Below are positions 47,688-57,083 of a stretch of DNA of 64,000 bases, in pieces. The DNA lies in contig NZ_FYEB01000007.1 in assembly GCF_900187445.1 (NCBI RefSeq), positions 144,324 through 208,323 on the forward strand, written 5' to 3'. The notes beneath the pieces are model-generated. The model worked only from the letters and a program-made list of their open reading frames with translations. It did not search any database and was not told the origin of the DNA. Each line of letters begins with the position of its first letter. The first letter of the stretch is position 1. The position numbers and the translations under genes were made by a program. The stretch is from Pseudomonas sp. Irchel s3b2 (GTDB lineage Bacteria; Pseudomonadota; Gammaproteobacteria; Pseudomonadales; Pseudomonadaceae).

Positions 47688-47718
47688 TCGTTCCCACGCT
47701 CTGCGTGGGAACGATCGA
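47688..47718. repeat. Short GTTCCCACGC palindrome
   Basis: CTCGTTCCCACGCTCTGCGT and GTGGGAACGATCG form a hairpin directly after the AraC stop, a probable terminator. It is a short relative of the repeat at 18507. Confidence 0.65.
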
Positions 47719-48735
47719 TCAATCGGCTTCGTTAAGAATCAAACTCCGATAATGCCCCGGATTAGACCCCGACCACTTGCGAAACGCCTTGTAGAACGAG
47801 CTGGTATCGGCAAATCCCAAACGGGTGGCGATCTCGGCAAAGCTGATGGCAGGCTCGGCCAGCCAGACGATTGCCAGTTCCTTGCGCACACTGTCCTTGA
47901 GGCCTTGATACGTCTGGCCCTCTTCGGCGAGTCGTCGGCGCAGGGTCGAGGCCGACATGCACAGTTGCTGCGCCAGCGCCTCGGTTTCCGGCCAGTGTTC
48001 GGCGGGCAGCTGCCTTAAGTCGTGCTTGATCCGGCTGGCCAGGCTCTCGGGGTCGCGGTACTTGACCAGAATGTTCGCCGGCGCATGGGCGAGGAAGCGC
48101 TTGAGCTCTTCGGGGCTGCGTTTGATCGGCAAATCCAGGCAATCGGCAGAGAAAATCATCCGCGTGCGCGGCCGGCCGAATCGCAGGTTCTCGGAGAACA
48201 TCACCCGATAGTCATCGCAAAAATCCGGCGCCGGGCAGCGCAACTCGATGGCCAGGATCGGAATCCGCCGCCCCGCCAGCCAGCAGGCAACGCCGTGCAC
48301 GATCATCCAGTAAGTGAAATAAGTGAAGGCTCGGCGCGGTTCTTCGCCGTCCTCCAGCAGGACTATTTCGGCCAGGCTTTGCTGACGAACCAGTTGCGCA
48401 GGCATGCGTTCGAGCATCAATGATAGAAAGCTCAGGCCCGAAGTCAGCCCGGCAGCCAGGCTCGGCTGGACCATGGAACTGCGACAGAGAAATTCCAGGC
48501 TGCCGGACTTGAGCTTGCGCGGGTCCATGCCAAAAAACTCATCGTCCCTGCGCCGTGCCAGCAGACGCCACAGCCGAGCGTAAGCCGTGGCTGGAACGCG
48601 GGCAGCGGGCGTTTGCAGCAGAGCCGGGGCGATGCCGACCTTGTGCAATACCTCGTCGGTGGCGGCACCCGACGTGCAACTTTGCAACAGCGCTTCACGG
48701 ACCAGGTGAATGGAGATGGTGTCTTTTTCCGACAT
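47719..48735 (-). CDS. AraC-family regulator with arabinose-binding-like N-terminal domain
   Basis: The 338-residue protein has an N-terminal arabinose_bd-type domain (about 20-200: GIAPALLQTPAARVPATAYARLW, then FFGMDP). A C-terminal AraC HTH follows, with AQQLCMSASTLRRRLAEEGQTYQGLKD and FAEIATRLGFADTSSFYKAFRKWSGSNPGHYR. It lies just upstream of and in the same direction as the acyl-CoA operon, so it is the probable activator of that operon. Such proteins often respond to acyl or hydroxy acids. Confidence 0.85.
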   Translation of the reverse strand: MSEKDTISIHLVREALLQSCTSGAATDEVLHKVGIAPALLQTPAARVPATAYARLWRLLARRRDDEFFGMDPRKLKSGSLEFLCRSSMVQPSLAAGLTSGLSFLSLMLERMPAQLVRQQSLAEIVLLEDGEEPRRAFTYFTYWMIVHGVACWLAGRRIPILAIELRCPAPDFCDDYRVMFSENLRFGRPRTRMIFSADCLDLPIKRSPEELKRFLAHAPANILVKYRDPESLASRIKHDLRQLPAEHWPETEALAQQLCMSASTLRRRLAEEGQTYQGLKDSVRKELAIVWLAEPAISFAEIATRLGFADTSSFYKAFRKWSGSNPGHYRSLILNEAD

Positions 48736-48810
48736 GGAGCGAGCAAAGCCCTGTTGTTCGAGTGTCGGGCATAGTAGCTCAATCCGCTCTGGTTTTATGC
48801 TCGGTGCGCC

Positions 48811-51800
48811 TCAAGGGTTGTTGGCAGGCAAGGCTATGAAATTATTGATGGGTGGCCCCATGGGATTGCCGTTGTTATCCAGTGTGTACCATTTTCTGCC
48901 CACACGAGAGGCAACTACGCGGGTGCCGTTGAAAGTGCCCTCGACACCATTGGCCACTTTATTGACTCGATTGGACAGTTTGATCGTAGCAGCACCAGCG
49001 GCCGTCCCTCCAAAGAAGCACCTGAGTCGGTCGAGACATGTTTGCAGGCGCCCAATTCCGGCTTGAGTCAGGGTGAACACCCCGCTTTTCAATATTTTGC
49101 CGAAGGACTGTACGGCTCGTGCTCCACCCGCCACCAGGTCCGGCATTCCATCCAGGGGATTTACGGCAGCGACAATGGTAGTTCCGGTAATTTTAATGGC
49201 CTCGAAGGCCTTGACACGGATGGGTGCGACGGACTTCACCAAGGTGGACAGTTTCCCTGCCCCGCCAGCCAGGGTGCTCAAGCCTGAAACAAGGTCTGTA
49301 AAACAGCCAAAGGCGCCATTGATGAAGCGGATTCGATCCCCGGACATTAAATCCTGGGTGCAGCCCACAAAAGGAATGAGCTGTAATAAGTAATTTTCGA
49401 TTTTTTCCCGGTAAGCGCGGTTTTCCTCAGAGGTAGTCTGCCCTTTCGCCTTTTTTAGCAGAAATTCCTGCTCCCCTTCCAGAAGGTTATCGATGACGAT
49501 GCAGTTGGTTATCCGCGCAGTCTTGTTCGAAAAATAGGTGTCTGGAACATGAACATTTTGCTCATTACGTTGCGCTGTGCCGCCAGGCGCGCTATGACCC
49601 AGCCGTTCGATAATAAGTTTTTCAGATTGAGCGCCGGCTTTTGGTTCGGTCCCTTGCGCGTAAGCGGCAAAGTCGAATGGAAGTGTCGTGCCACGTTGTA
49701 CGTCAACGTTGACGGGTGAACCCTTGCTGATTTTAGCCTTTTCGATCTTGATGACGCCGTTCAATGGCAGATCATTAGGCAAGTCCGTCCGTTTGATGAT
49801 TGACATGCGACCGGGAAAGACTTCGAAGTAACTCACTGTCGGCCCATACTCACAGCGCAATAGTGTTCCCTGTCGTCCACGGAGTGTCGCGCGCATCGAG
49901 GGCGTTTCGTCTTCCTTGAGTTTTCCTGTTTCTTCACGGAGGGTGAACAGCTTCACCTCCCCCCATTCCAGGCACTGGCGATCGTCCAGTGGCAAAGTCG
50001 CGAACAACGCTTTGGTGGCGGTCATGAAGCTTTGCTTTCTTTCGTTAAAAAAACTGTCTACAGATGCCGTCAAAAGAGCATTCAAGTCAGGCAACTTTGC
50101 CAGGCACCCGTCAAATCCACCGTCCCACAGCAGGATTGTTTCGTCTGACAGCTGCCAACTGGTCTTGAACAAATCGCCATCCATATAGGCCTCGACAAGC
50201 GACTTTTGAATGCTTTCAGAATTTGGAAATGCATCCAGCCAAGGTTTATAGGTTTCGATCATCAATTGATCTATCGGAACCTGTGTGAATCGAGAAAAGA
50301 CCTTGCCAAGCTCCAGCGTGGCGAGCTGTCTACGCGTCACCAGCTCACGCTTGAATCCATCCAGCGCTTGAGAAAGTTCCGCCCTTTGGGTAGCAAACTT
50401 GCTCGCTGCAGTTGAATAGTCCTGCGGTGAATAGGCGGATTCGTCGCGCTGTTGAATCACGCCGTTCATCACCCCCCATGTCGTCACAATATCGACCGCT
50501 AACGTCTTGAACAGCAGTTGCTGCTCTGGTGTGGTGGGCGCAAGCAGCGCCAGGGCCATCAACTGGTCAGTGGTCATCGCTCTGGAACATCCCGGCGTAG
50601 TGGCCTCCGCGATGGCAACGCCCAACCGTAGAGTCATCCACTTCGCGGTGCCCACCCGGACCTGCGCAGCATCCTGTGCCAGAAACTCTGGTGCTGCGTC
50701 AGCCAACAACAAGTGCGCCACCAACGGCGCTGCCTGCGCACTGACGCCCTTGTGTTCGATCAAGTGAAATTCGATTTCTGATCGCAGCACGTCAAGATCG
50801 CGGCCGAGGTTGGCTGGCTGGTAAATGTCATAACCTGCGATGGTTCCAGGCTTGCCGGGTGCGTCAGGGTCGATCGCGAGTTTGATCGCTGTCAGCAACA
50901 ACTTCTCGTAATGCTCCGGCACAGCCTCCTTGTCCGCCCCGTACCAGTTCAACGCCTGCAGCAGCAGGTGTCCCCAGGAAACCGCGAGGTCTTTTTCAAA
51001 CAGCTCACCCAGCAACTCATCGGCGTTGTTGCGGCGGTATTCGACGGTTGTGTGAAGCAGCCGTTCGACGCCCAGCGCGCCTATAATCGACGCGGAACCG
51101 TTGTGAAACCCGGCGGCCAGGTCAATGATTTTCGTCCTGTCAAAGGATGTCAGCGACACCGGTGAGCCGGTGTCCATCAGCAATTGCGCACCGAAGTCGC
51201 CTAATGCCATGGCTGGCGGCAACGAAGTCTGTAGCCATCGGATGACATTACGAACTTCACCAGCGGTTTGAGGTGCGCCAAATCCCCCTAAGACGAGTAA
51301 TTGTTGCAAGTCGAAAGACAACGGTGAGTACAGCGCACCTCCCGTGTCCTTCACCATTTGCAGTAAGTCTTTGAACGGAGCTTTCAGCGCAGGTTGCTCT
51401 TCAACCAGGTCCGTTAAGTCATACCAATGCCCGGATTGCAGGCGCGCCTGAATTCTGTTGTCGCTAACCCTGACCGGCATCGAGCCGCAGTCCAGATTTT
51501 GGGCGTTACAAACTTGCGCCATTTCCGGCAAATCGAAAAAATTATTCAAATGATGAAGTATGGCCAGGCTTTTGTAGGCCAACGGGGAACCATCAGCACT
51601 TTCACTCAGTTGACCGGACAATGAAACCGTCTCGTTATCTGCTTTTTGCTCGACAATTCTCCCCAGTTCTCCGATCAGCAGAACACGTGCCTTGGCCTCT
51701 CGCATCAACTCCTTGACGTCCTCGACTTCTTTGTCCAGTTCATCTTTTTCAGCGGCGGTGATGTCAGGCCATCCTTTTGATTTCAGACGTTGGACTATGA

Positions 51801-54120
51801 CGCTCGCCTCCTCATCAGTTTTCGGCTGCGCCTCGCGATAAAAATCAAGAACGACATCACGCGGAATGAGCCTGCGGTTTTCACTGACATACGGCAGGCC
51901 GACATTGGTCGGATCAAGCAATTCGCTGGCAGCACGCACTTGCGCGCAGACCTGCCACCATCCCGAGGTATCCCACACACTGAATGTCTGGAAACCGCTG
52001 ACGCCGTCCCGAGTGAAATTTCCTGAAACCGAGTCCTGTTCAATGATCAATGTATCCAGCACCAGCCCTTTGGATTCGAACCACGAAAGCACTTTGGGAT
52101 CATTCAAGGTTTGTCGGTAAATCTCGAATGATGCCTCGATCAGGCTGCCTGAGGTCACGGGCAGCGGAGTGTTCTGGTTGCTTTCCAACTGCCGCAACAC
52201 AGCTGCTTGCATCGTTCGATCAGCCTGGGAGGTGCTGCCTGAATCAATGATTTTTTCAAGTACTAGATGATGCGTGCCTTGATCGACAGGTTCCGCTTGA
52301 CTCAGACCTTGAGAGTTTGCCGGTGGATATTCGACTTCGATGTACCCGTTCCCGCTGATGTCAACCATGTGCTCCGACATTTGCAGGTGAGCAGAGTACT
52401 CATGGGCGGACGAACCGGGTTGCTCGATCCATTCCGCTTCCGGGCCAGCCGAGTCGGGAAACCAGCGGGCATAAAATTCATTCACCGCGGCATGAATCGC
52501 GACCAGCGCTACGGTTGCGGCGGCACGAGGACGATGCTGAACCAACCCCGCGGCACCGGACAGTAGGGTTGCGCCTGTTGCGCCCAGATAACCGGCTGCC
52601 GTGGACAGCCATGTTCCCAAACGGGCGCCAAGCGTTTGCAGGTCCGCGATGCCAGACGTCTCGTCGCTCGAAGTATCAACCACGGTCGTTGCGGCATATG
52701 GATTGCCCGGGGCTCCGTATGACGATTGGGGAATGCTTATACCTACTTCCTGCACTGACGCCAGGATTTGCCTGAGCAGTGGTCTAGGATCAGGAACATC
52801 GTTAGCTTCAACGGGACTCCAACCCGTTAACGTCTGCGTGACCTTCGTCAGCAAGGCATCGGCATGCCGGGCGAGCTGTCCAAGCTGCTCCTTTGCACTG
52901 GAGGCGAAAGATGTTTTCTCATCCACGGGAGTATCGAGTGCCGGATAGCGAGAGGTGTGACGAGAGTCGGGCCCGGATGCAGGCGGCGACAGCTTCTGTG
53001 CAACATCGACAACATTGAGTGCGTACACCAGTTTTCCCGCAAGCCCTTGTGGTACCCGGGGGCCGCTGGCGACGACGGAGTCGTGGAAGTCAGACTTGCG
53101 CTCGATTTCCTCAAGCACCTTCAGCAATCGAAAGCTTCTGTCTTGCCAATCGAGGGATTTCAGGAATTTGAATCGTGCTGTCTCCCTGACGTTGTGCCCG
53201 TTTTCCAGGGGCTGATCGGTTGCCTGCGTGATGCAGCGCATAAGCTGGCGAATCTTATCCTCGTGCGCGTCCGGTATCGGCTCATGTGCGACATGCTCTC
53301 TTATGATCTGCAAACTATTGCTCAGCATAAACTGCGCTGTATCGGGTGATGGCCTGATATGAGGGATGTCGTCAACATCAACGAACGGCATCCTTTGCTC
53401 AAGCTCCTCCAACCGTCGCCCCAGCCGTTCTTTCAATACAGGACTTTGCTCAATAATCTCGCAGAGGCTGTGCCATTGAGCATTTGTCAGCAACTCACCG
53501 TTGGCAATCTTCTCGTCCGTTTCCCGCCGCGCCAACGTCAATTGTTCCTGTATGAAATGAACAACGCCTTGACTGTCGCTGTCCGCGGAAAATTCGAGAT
53601 GCTCGCCGAAATGGCCGGCCCACCTGTCTGGTGGCAAATGACAAATAGCGTCGACAATCTCACGCAGCCGCGCCACCGTCATATCGCCCACAGGTCGAAC
53701 GGATCGCATGATTGCATCGACAAACACAGGCGCCAGGTTACTGCCCGTTCGCCTTTGCAAAATGCCGCTTTTCAGTACGTCGAGTACGTCCTGCTCCGAC
53801 AGCTTCTGGGTGGTTAACTGTTTATACAAGGCACCCCAAATCTCGTTAAACGAGTCCTGGTCTTTGATTTGATCTGCGTCGCGGGTAGTTCCCGCGGAAT
53901 ACAGCGGAATCTGGATGTCTTGGTTTTGGACGGCGGGCGTCCCAGGGGATAAAGCGAGGTCAAGGCGCTGCGAGCTGGTTTCGACGCGCGCAACCCTACT
54001 GCTCCGCGCCGTCAGTGCCGTGGGTTCGGGGGTTGATTCAGGGGTAGCGCGATGGATGGTATTTGCCGGGGCAGAGAGGACGATCAATTCAGTTCCTTTT
54101 GCACATGTGCACGGCGGCAT
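48811..54120 (-). CDS. Giant hypothetical protein, possible toxin/effector-like
   Basis: The frame has 1,769 codons with no recognised enzyme motif. A low-complexity N-terminus (STPEPTALTARSS) is followed by a mostly helical first third. A hydrophobic glycine/alanine-rich stretch lies at about 500-550 (YLGATGATLLSGAAGLVQH), then a central region with WDTSGWWQVCAQV. A C-terminal hydrophobic domain (about 1575-1690, LIPFVGCTQDLMSGDRIRF) and a terminal motif GRKWYTLDNNGNPMGPPINNF follow. Large Pseudomonas toxin-like proteins share this size and tail style, from memory only. Lines counted at 50041-50100 and 51541-51600 are 40% and 45% GC, below the neighbours. There is no secretion signal or adjacent secretion genes. 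A TTG at 54087 with AAAAGGA six bases before it is an alternative start. Confidence 0.6.
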   Translation of the reverse strand: MPPCTCAKGTELIVLSAPANTIHRATPESTPEPTALTARSSRVARVETSSQRLDLALSPGTPAVQNQDIQIPLYSAGTTRDADQIKDQDSFNEIWGALYKQLTTQKLSEQDVLDVLKSGILQRRTGSNLAPVFVDAIMRSVRPVGDMTVARLREIVDAICHLPPDRWAGHFGEHLEFSADSDSQGVVHFIQEQLTLARRETDEKIANGELLTNAQWHSLCEIIEQSPVLKERLGRRLEELEQRMPFVDVDDIPHIRPSPDTAQFMLSNSLQIIREHVAHEPIPDAHEDKIRQLMRCITQATDQPLENGHNVRETARFKFLKSLDWQDRSFRLLKVLEEIERKSDFHDSVVASGPRVPQGLAGKLVYALNVVDVAQKLSPPASGPDSRHTSRYPALDTPVDEKTSFASSAKEQLGQLARHADALLTKVTQTLTGWSPVEANDVPDPRPLLRQILASVQEVGISIPQSSYGAPGNPYAATTVVDTSSDETSGIADLQTLGARLGTWLSTAAGYLGATGATLLSGAAGLVQHRPRAAATVALVAIHAAVNEFYARWFPDSAGPEAEWIEQPGSSAHEYSAHLQMSEHMVDISGNGYIEVEYPPANSQGLSQAEPVDQGTHHLVLEKIIDSGSTSQADRTMQAAVLRQLESNQNTPLPVTSGSLIEASFEIYRQTLNDPKVLSWFESKGLVLDTLIIEQDSVSGNFTRDGVSGFQTFSVWDTSGWWQVCAQVRAASELLDPTNVGLPYVSENRRLIPRDVVLDFYREAQPKTDEEASVIVQRLKSKGWPDITAAEKDELDKEVEDVKELMREAKARVLLIGELGRIVEQKADNETVSLSGQLSESADGSPLAYKSLAILHHLNNFFDLPEMAQVCNAQNLDCGSMPVRVSDNRIQARLQSGHWYDLTDLVEEQPALKAPFKDLLQMVKDTGGALYSPLSFDLQQLLVLGGFGAPQTAGEVRNVIRWLQTSLPPAMALGDFGAQLLMDTGSPVSLTSFDRTKIIDLAAGFHNGSASIIGALGVERLLHTTVEYRRNNADELLGELFEKDLAVSWGHLLLQALNWYGADKEAVPEHYEKLLLTAIKLAIDPDAPGKPGTIAGYDIYQPANLGRDLDVLRSEIEFHLIEHKGVSAQAAPLVAHLLLADAAPEFLAQDAAQVRVGTAKWMTLRLGVAIAEATTPGCSRAMTTDQLMALALLAPTTPEQQLLFKTLAVDIVTTWGVMNGVIQQRDESAYSPQDYSTAASKFATQRAELSQALDGFKRELVTRRQLATLELGKVFSRFTQVPIDQLMIETYKPWLDAFPNSESIQKSLVEAYMDGDLFKTSWQLSDETILLWDGGFDGCLAKLPDLNALLTASVDSFFNERKQSFMTATKALFATLPLDDRQCLEWGEVKLFTLREETGKLKEDETPSMRATLRGRQGTLLRCEYGPTVSYFEVFPGRMSIIKRTDLPNDLPLNGVIKIEKAKISKGSPVNVDVQRGTTLPFDFAAYAQGTEPKAGAQSEKLIIERLGHSAPGGTAQRNEQNVHVPDTYFSNKTARITNCIVIDNLLEGEQEFLLKKAKGQTTSEENRAYREKIENYLLQLIPFVGCTQDLMSGDRIRFINGAFGCFTDLVSGLSTLAGGAGKLSTLVKSVAPIRVKAFEAIKITGTTIVAAVNPLDGMPDLVAGGARAVQSFGKILKSGVFTLTQAGIGRLQTCLDRLRCFFGGTAAGAATIKLSNRVNKVANGVEGTFNGTRVVASRVGRKWYTLDNNGNPMGPPINNFIALPANNP

Positions 54121-54190
54121 CAGCCTAGAAGGCGCGCCTGAAAGGAACTATAAAAAAACGCTCTGTCTGTTCGGCAGTTCCGCGGATGCC

Positions 54191-55534
54191 TTAGAGAATC
54201 CGGTACAACAACCGCTCGATCCGTACGCGACTAACCCGCTTGAGAAACTTTGCTACGCCCGCCGGATAATCCGGCAGTGTCTGCAGATCCTGATAGCGTT
54301 CGATACGGGTCGTGTGCAGGAAAATCTCGTCCAGTTCCTTGCTGCGCGGTTCGAGCAGCTCGCCTTTGGGATCGTCTATCAACAGGGCATTTTCCAGATC
54401 GAGCCGGAACGCGCGGGGGTTGAGGTTATTGCCCGTCAAAAGGGTATAGCGCTGGTCGATCCACATGCCCTTCAGGTGATAAGTGTTGTCGCCATCCTTC
54501 CATAAATGCAGGTTCAGCTTGCCACTGTCGATGCTGCGCTGATGACGCTTGGCGAAGCGTCGCAGGCTGATCTCGTAAAGGTACGGCAACGCCGCGATCA
54601 CCTTGAACGGCTCGCTGGGCGGAATGTAGAAGTCGTTGGCGGTTTTGTCGCCGACGATGATGTCGATCTTCACGCCTCGCGCCAGGGCCCGGTTGATTTC
54701 CCGGGTCACTGCCAGCGGCAGGTTGAAGTAAGGCGTGCAGATGGTCAGTTGATGCTGGGTGCTGGCGATCAGCTCGCAGATCACCCGACTCAGCGGGTTG
54801 TTCTTGCCCACGCCGAGCAAGGGACTGACGGATAAACTGTCCTTCGCCGTGCTGCCCGCAGTGGTGTCATACGCCGCGTGCTTGAGGCGGCTGCGCAAAT
54901 CGCCGATGTCGTTGCGCAGGCTGCGGGTGGTCGGCAGGTTTGGCAGGTCGAGGCGATGAACCGCTTTGGAGGCAATCAGGCCGTGCTGAATCAGGTGCTG
55001 CATGGAATCGGCCAGCGCGTGGTTCTGCAGCAGGTGATAGCGGTCGAAGCGGTACTTGTCGAATTTGTGCAGGTAAACGTTGTTCAGGCTCGCACCGCTG
55101 TAGAGCACGCAGTCGTCGATCACGAAGCCCTTCAAATGCAGCACGCCGAACAGCTCGCGGGTCTGCACCGGCACGCCGTACACCGGCACTTCGCTTTCGT
55201 GGGTGCGGGTCGTTTCCTGATACCAGGCCGAGTTGCCCGGCTGCTTGCCGGCACCGATCAAACCGCGCTGGGCGCGCAACCAGTCCACGACCACCACCAC
55301 GTCCAGTTCCGGGCGCGCCAGTTTGGCCGCGTGCAAGGCATCGAGGACTTCTTGCCCGGCCTCATCCTGTTGCAGGTACAGCGCGACGATGTAGATGCGC
55401 CGGGTGGCCTGAGCGATTTGCTCAAGCAGGCAACGACGGAATTCGGCGGCGCCAGAGAGGATGGTGACGGCATCGGCGGTCAGCGGAAAACTGCGCAGTT
55501 TAGGCAGCAGAGAGCGTTTGAAAAGCGACGGCAT
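54191..55534 (-). CDS. pssA: CDP-diacylglycerol--serine O-phosphatidyltransferase (PssA, PLD family)
   Basis: The 447-residue protein matches the length of E. coli PssA (about 450). It carries two phospholipase-D type HxK motifs, HLKGFVIDD at about 175 and HLKGMWIDQRYTLLTGNNLNPRAF near 355. It makes phosphatidylserine from CDP-diacylglycerol, the first step to phosphatidylethanolamine. ATG 55534 is chosen because upstream codons extend into low-similarity sequence. It ends 70 bases before the giant gene's start region. Confidence 0.9.
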   Translation of the reverse strand: MPSLFKRSLLPKLRSFPLTADAVTILSGAAEFRRCLLEQIAQATRRIYIVALYLQQDEAGQEVLDALHAAKLARPELDVVVVVDWLRAQRGLIGAGKQPGNSAWYQETTRTHESEVPVYGVPVQTRELFGVLHLKGFVIDDCVLYSGASLNNVYLHKFDKYRFDRYHLLQNHALADSMQHLIQHGLIASKAVHRLDLPNLPTTRSLRNDIGDLRSRLKHAAYDTTAGSTAKDSLSVSPLLGVGKNNPLSRVICELIASTQHQLTICTPYFNLPLAVTREINRALARGVKIDIIVGDKTANDFYIPPSEPFKVIAALPYLYEISLRRFAKRHQRSIDSGKLNLHLWKDGDNTYHLKGMWIDQRYTLLTGNNLNPRAFRLDLENALLIDDPKGELLEPRSKELDEIFLHTTRIERYQDLQTLPDYPAGVAKFLKRVSRVRIERLLYRIL

Positions 55535-55617
55535 AGGGCTCGCAAAGGGTCGAATCCGAAGAACCCGAGAGCTTACACCATGGATGGGTTTGGGTCTTGT
55601 TACTGTCTGTAATGGCC

Positions 55618-55711
55618 TCTTCGCGGGCAAGCCTCGCTCCTACAGGATTTGTGTAGTCGCAATTATCCCAAACGACACAAATCCTGTGGGAGCGAGGCTT
55701 GCCCGCGAAGG
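55618..55711. repeat. REP doublet with palindromic centre
   Basis: CTTCGCGGGCAAGCCTCGCT (55618 onward) and AGCGAGGCTTGCCCGCGAAG (to 55711) form outer arms. AGGATTTGTGT and ACACAAATCCT extend the inverted repeat into the centre. It lies before the TetR gene. Confidence 0.85.
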
Positions 55712-55775
55712 CAATCTCACAGTCACCAAAAATAACTTCTTGACCATGAAGAACGATCATTCTACTGTTAGCCGC

Positions 55776-56339
55776 ATGAACGAAATCACTAGCAACGACA
55801 CACGCGACATCATTCTGGATGTCACCGAAAAGTTGATCTACAAGAGTGGCATCGCTGCCACCGGCATGGATCTTCTGGTGAAAACCGCCGGCGTTTCCAG
55901 AAAAAGTATTTACCGCTACTTTGCCAACAAGGACGAGCTTATCGTCGCGGCCCTGCAACGCCGCGATGTGCGTTGGATGCATTGGTACCGGACGGAGGTC
56001 GGCAAGGCTGAAACCCCGGCCGAGCGGCTGCTCAACCTGTTTACCGTGCTCAAGACCTGGTTCGCCTCGGAAGGTTTCCGCGGTTGCGCATTCATCAATA
56101 CCAGCGGCGAAACCGGCGATGCGCAAGACCCGGTTCGCCTGGTCGCCAAAGACCATAAACAGAAGCTGCTCGAATACGTGTGCGAGCTCTGTACCGAACA
56201 TGGCGCACAAGACCCGGAGACGCTGGCCAAGCAGCTGCTGATCCTGATCGACGGTGCCATTACCGTAGCGCTTGTGATGGGTGATCACAGTGCCGCCGAT
56301 AATGCGCAATGCATGGCGCGAAAGTTATTGGACCTGTAA
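55776..56339 (+). CDS. TetR-family regulator
   Basis: The 187-residue protein has an N-terminal TetR HTH (about 10-55: [46 protein letters not shown] in pieces). A ligand-binding domain follows, with [13 protein letters not shown]. Start options are 55776 and 55746; neither has a strong ribosome site. It lies 56 bases upstream of and in the same direction as the DUF1348 gene, its likely regulatory target. Confidence 0.82.
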   Translation: MNEITSNDTRDIILDVTEKLIYKSGIAATGMDLLVKTAGVSRKSIYRYFANKDELIVAALQRRDVRWMHWYRTEVGKAETPAERLLNLFTVLKTWFASEGFRGCAFINTSGETGDAQDPVRLVAKDHKQKLLEYVCELCTEHGAQDPETLAKQLLILIDGAITVALVMGDHSAADNAQCMARKLLDL

Positions 56340-56395
56340 CACTTTTAATAAGCCCGACAACTTGCTTGAACGTTAATTTGATAGAGGGACTTAAT

Positions 56396-56872
56396 ATGTC
56401 TACTGCCGAAGTTCGTCCGCCATTGCCACCGTTTACCCGTGAATCGGCCATCGAAAAAGTTCGCCTGGCCGAAGACGGCTGGAACTCCCGGGACCCGGAA
56501 CGGGTGTCCCTGGCCTACACCCTGGACACCCAGTGGCGTAACCGCGCCGAGTTCGCTCACAACCGCGAAGAAGCCAAAAATTTTCTGATCCGTAAATGGG
56601 CCAAGGAACTGGACTACCGGTTGATCAAGGAACTGTGGGCCCATGGCGACAACCGCATCGCCGTACGTTACGCCTACGAATGGCATGACGACTCAGGCAA
56701 CTGGTTCCGTTCCTACGGTAACGAGAATTGGGAATTCGACGAGAACGGTTTGATGTTCAACCGTTACGCCTGCATCAACGACATGCCGATCAAGGAAAGC
56801 GACCGCAAGTTCCATTGGCCGCTGGGCCGCCGGCCGGATGATCACCCAGGATTGTCCGATCTGGGCCTGTAA
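56396..56872 (+). CDS. DUF1348 family protein (NTF2-like fold)
   Basis: The 158-residue protein has the family's strong motifs: [82 protein letters not shown] and [14 protein letters not shown] (each in order). The fold is NTF2/SnoaL-like with a conical pocket. Members are called nuclear transport factor 2-like and have no settled function; a small-molecule stress role is often guessed. It appears to be paired with the TetR regulator upstream. Confidence 0.85.
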   Translation: MSTAEVRPPLPPFTRESAIEKVRLAEDGWNSRDPERVSLAYTLDTQWRNRAEFAHNREEAKNFLIRKWAKELDYRLIKELWAHGDNRIAVRYAYEWHDDSGNWFRSYGNENWEFDENGLMFNRYACINDMPIKESDRKFHWPLGRRPDDHPGLSDLGL

Positions 56873-56887
56873 CTTCACCTCACACCG

Positions 56888-57000
56888 ATGATCGTTCCCA
56901 CGCTCCCGCGTGGGAATGCATCCCGTGACGCTCCGCGTCACATCCGAAGCGGACGCAGAGCGTCCATGGCGGCATTCCCACGCAGAGCGTGGGAACGATC
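56888..57000. repeat. GTTCCCACGC-type interspersed repeat, full copy
   Basis: GATGATCGTTCCCACGCTCC opens and AGAGCGTGGGAACGATC closes the element, with inner GTGACGCTCCGCGTCAC and GGACGCAGAGCGTCC palindromes. It is a close relative of 18507-18616. Confidence 0.85.
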
Positions 57001-57083
57001 GGCTGTAACAGGATAACTTTATAGGTAACATACCGGCCTTTCCCCGCAGCCCTCTTCTGCGCCCTGCCGATTAAGCCCATTCC

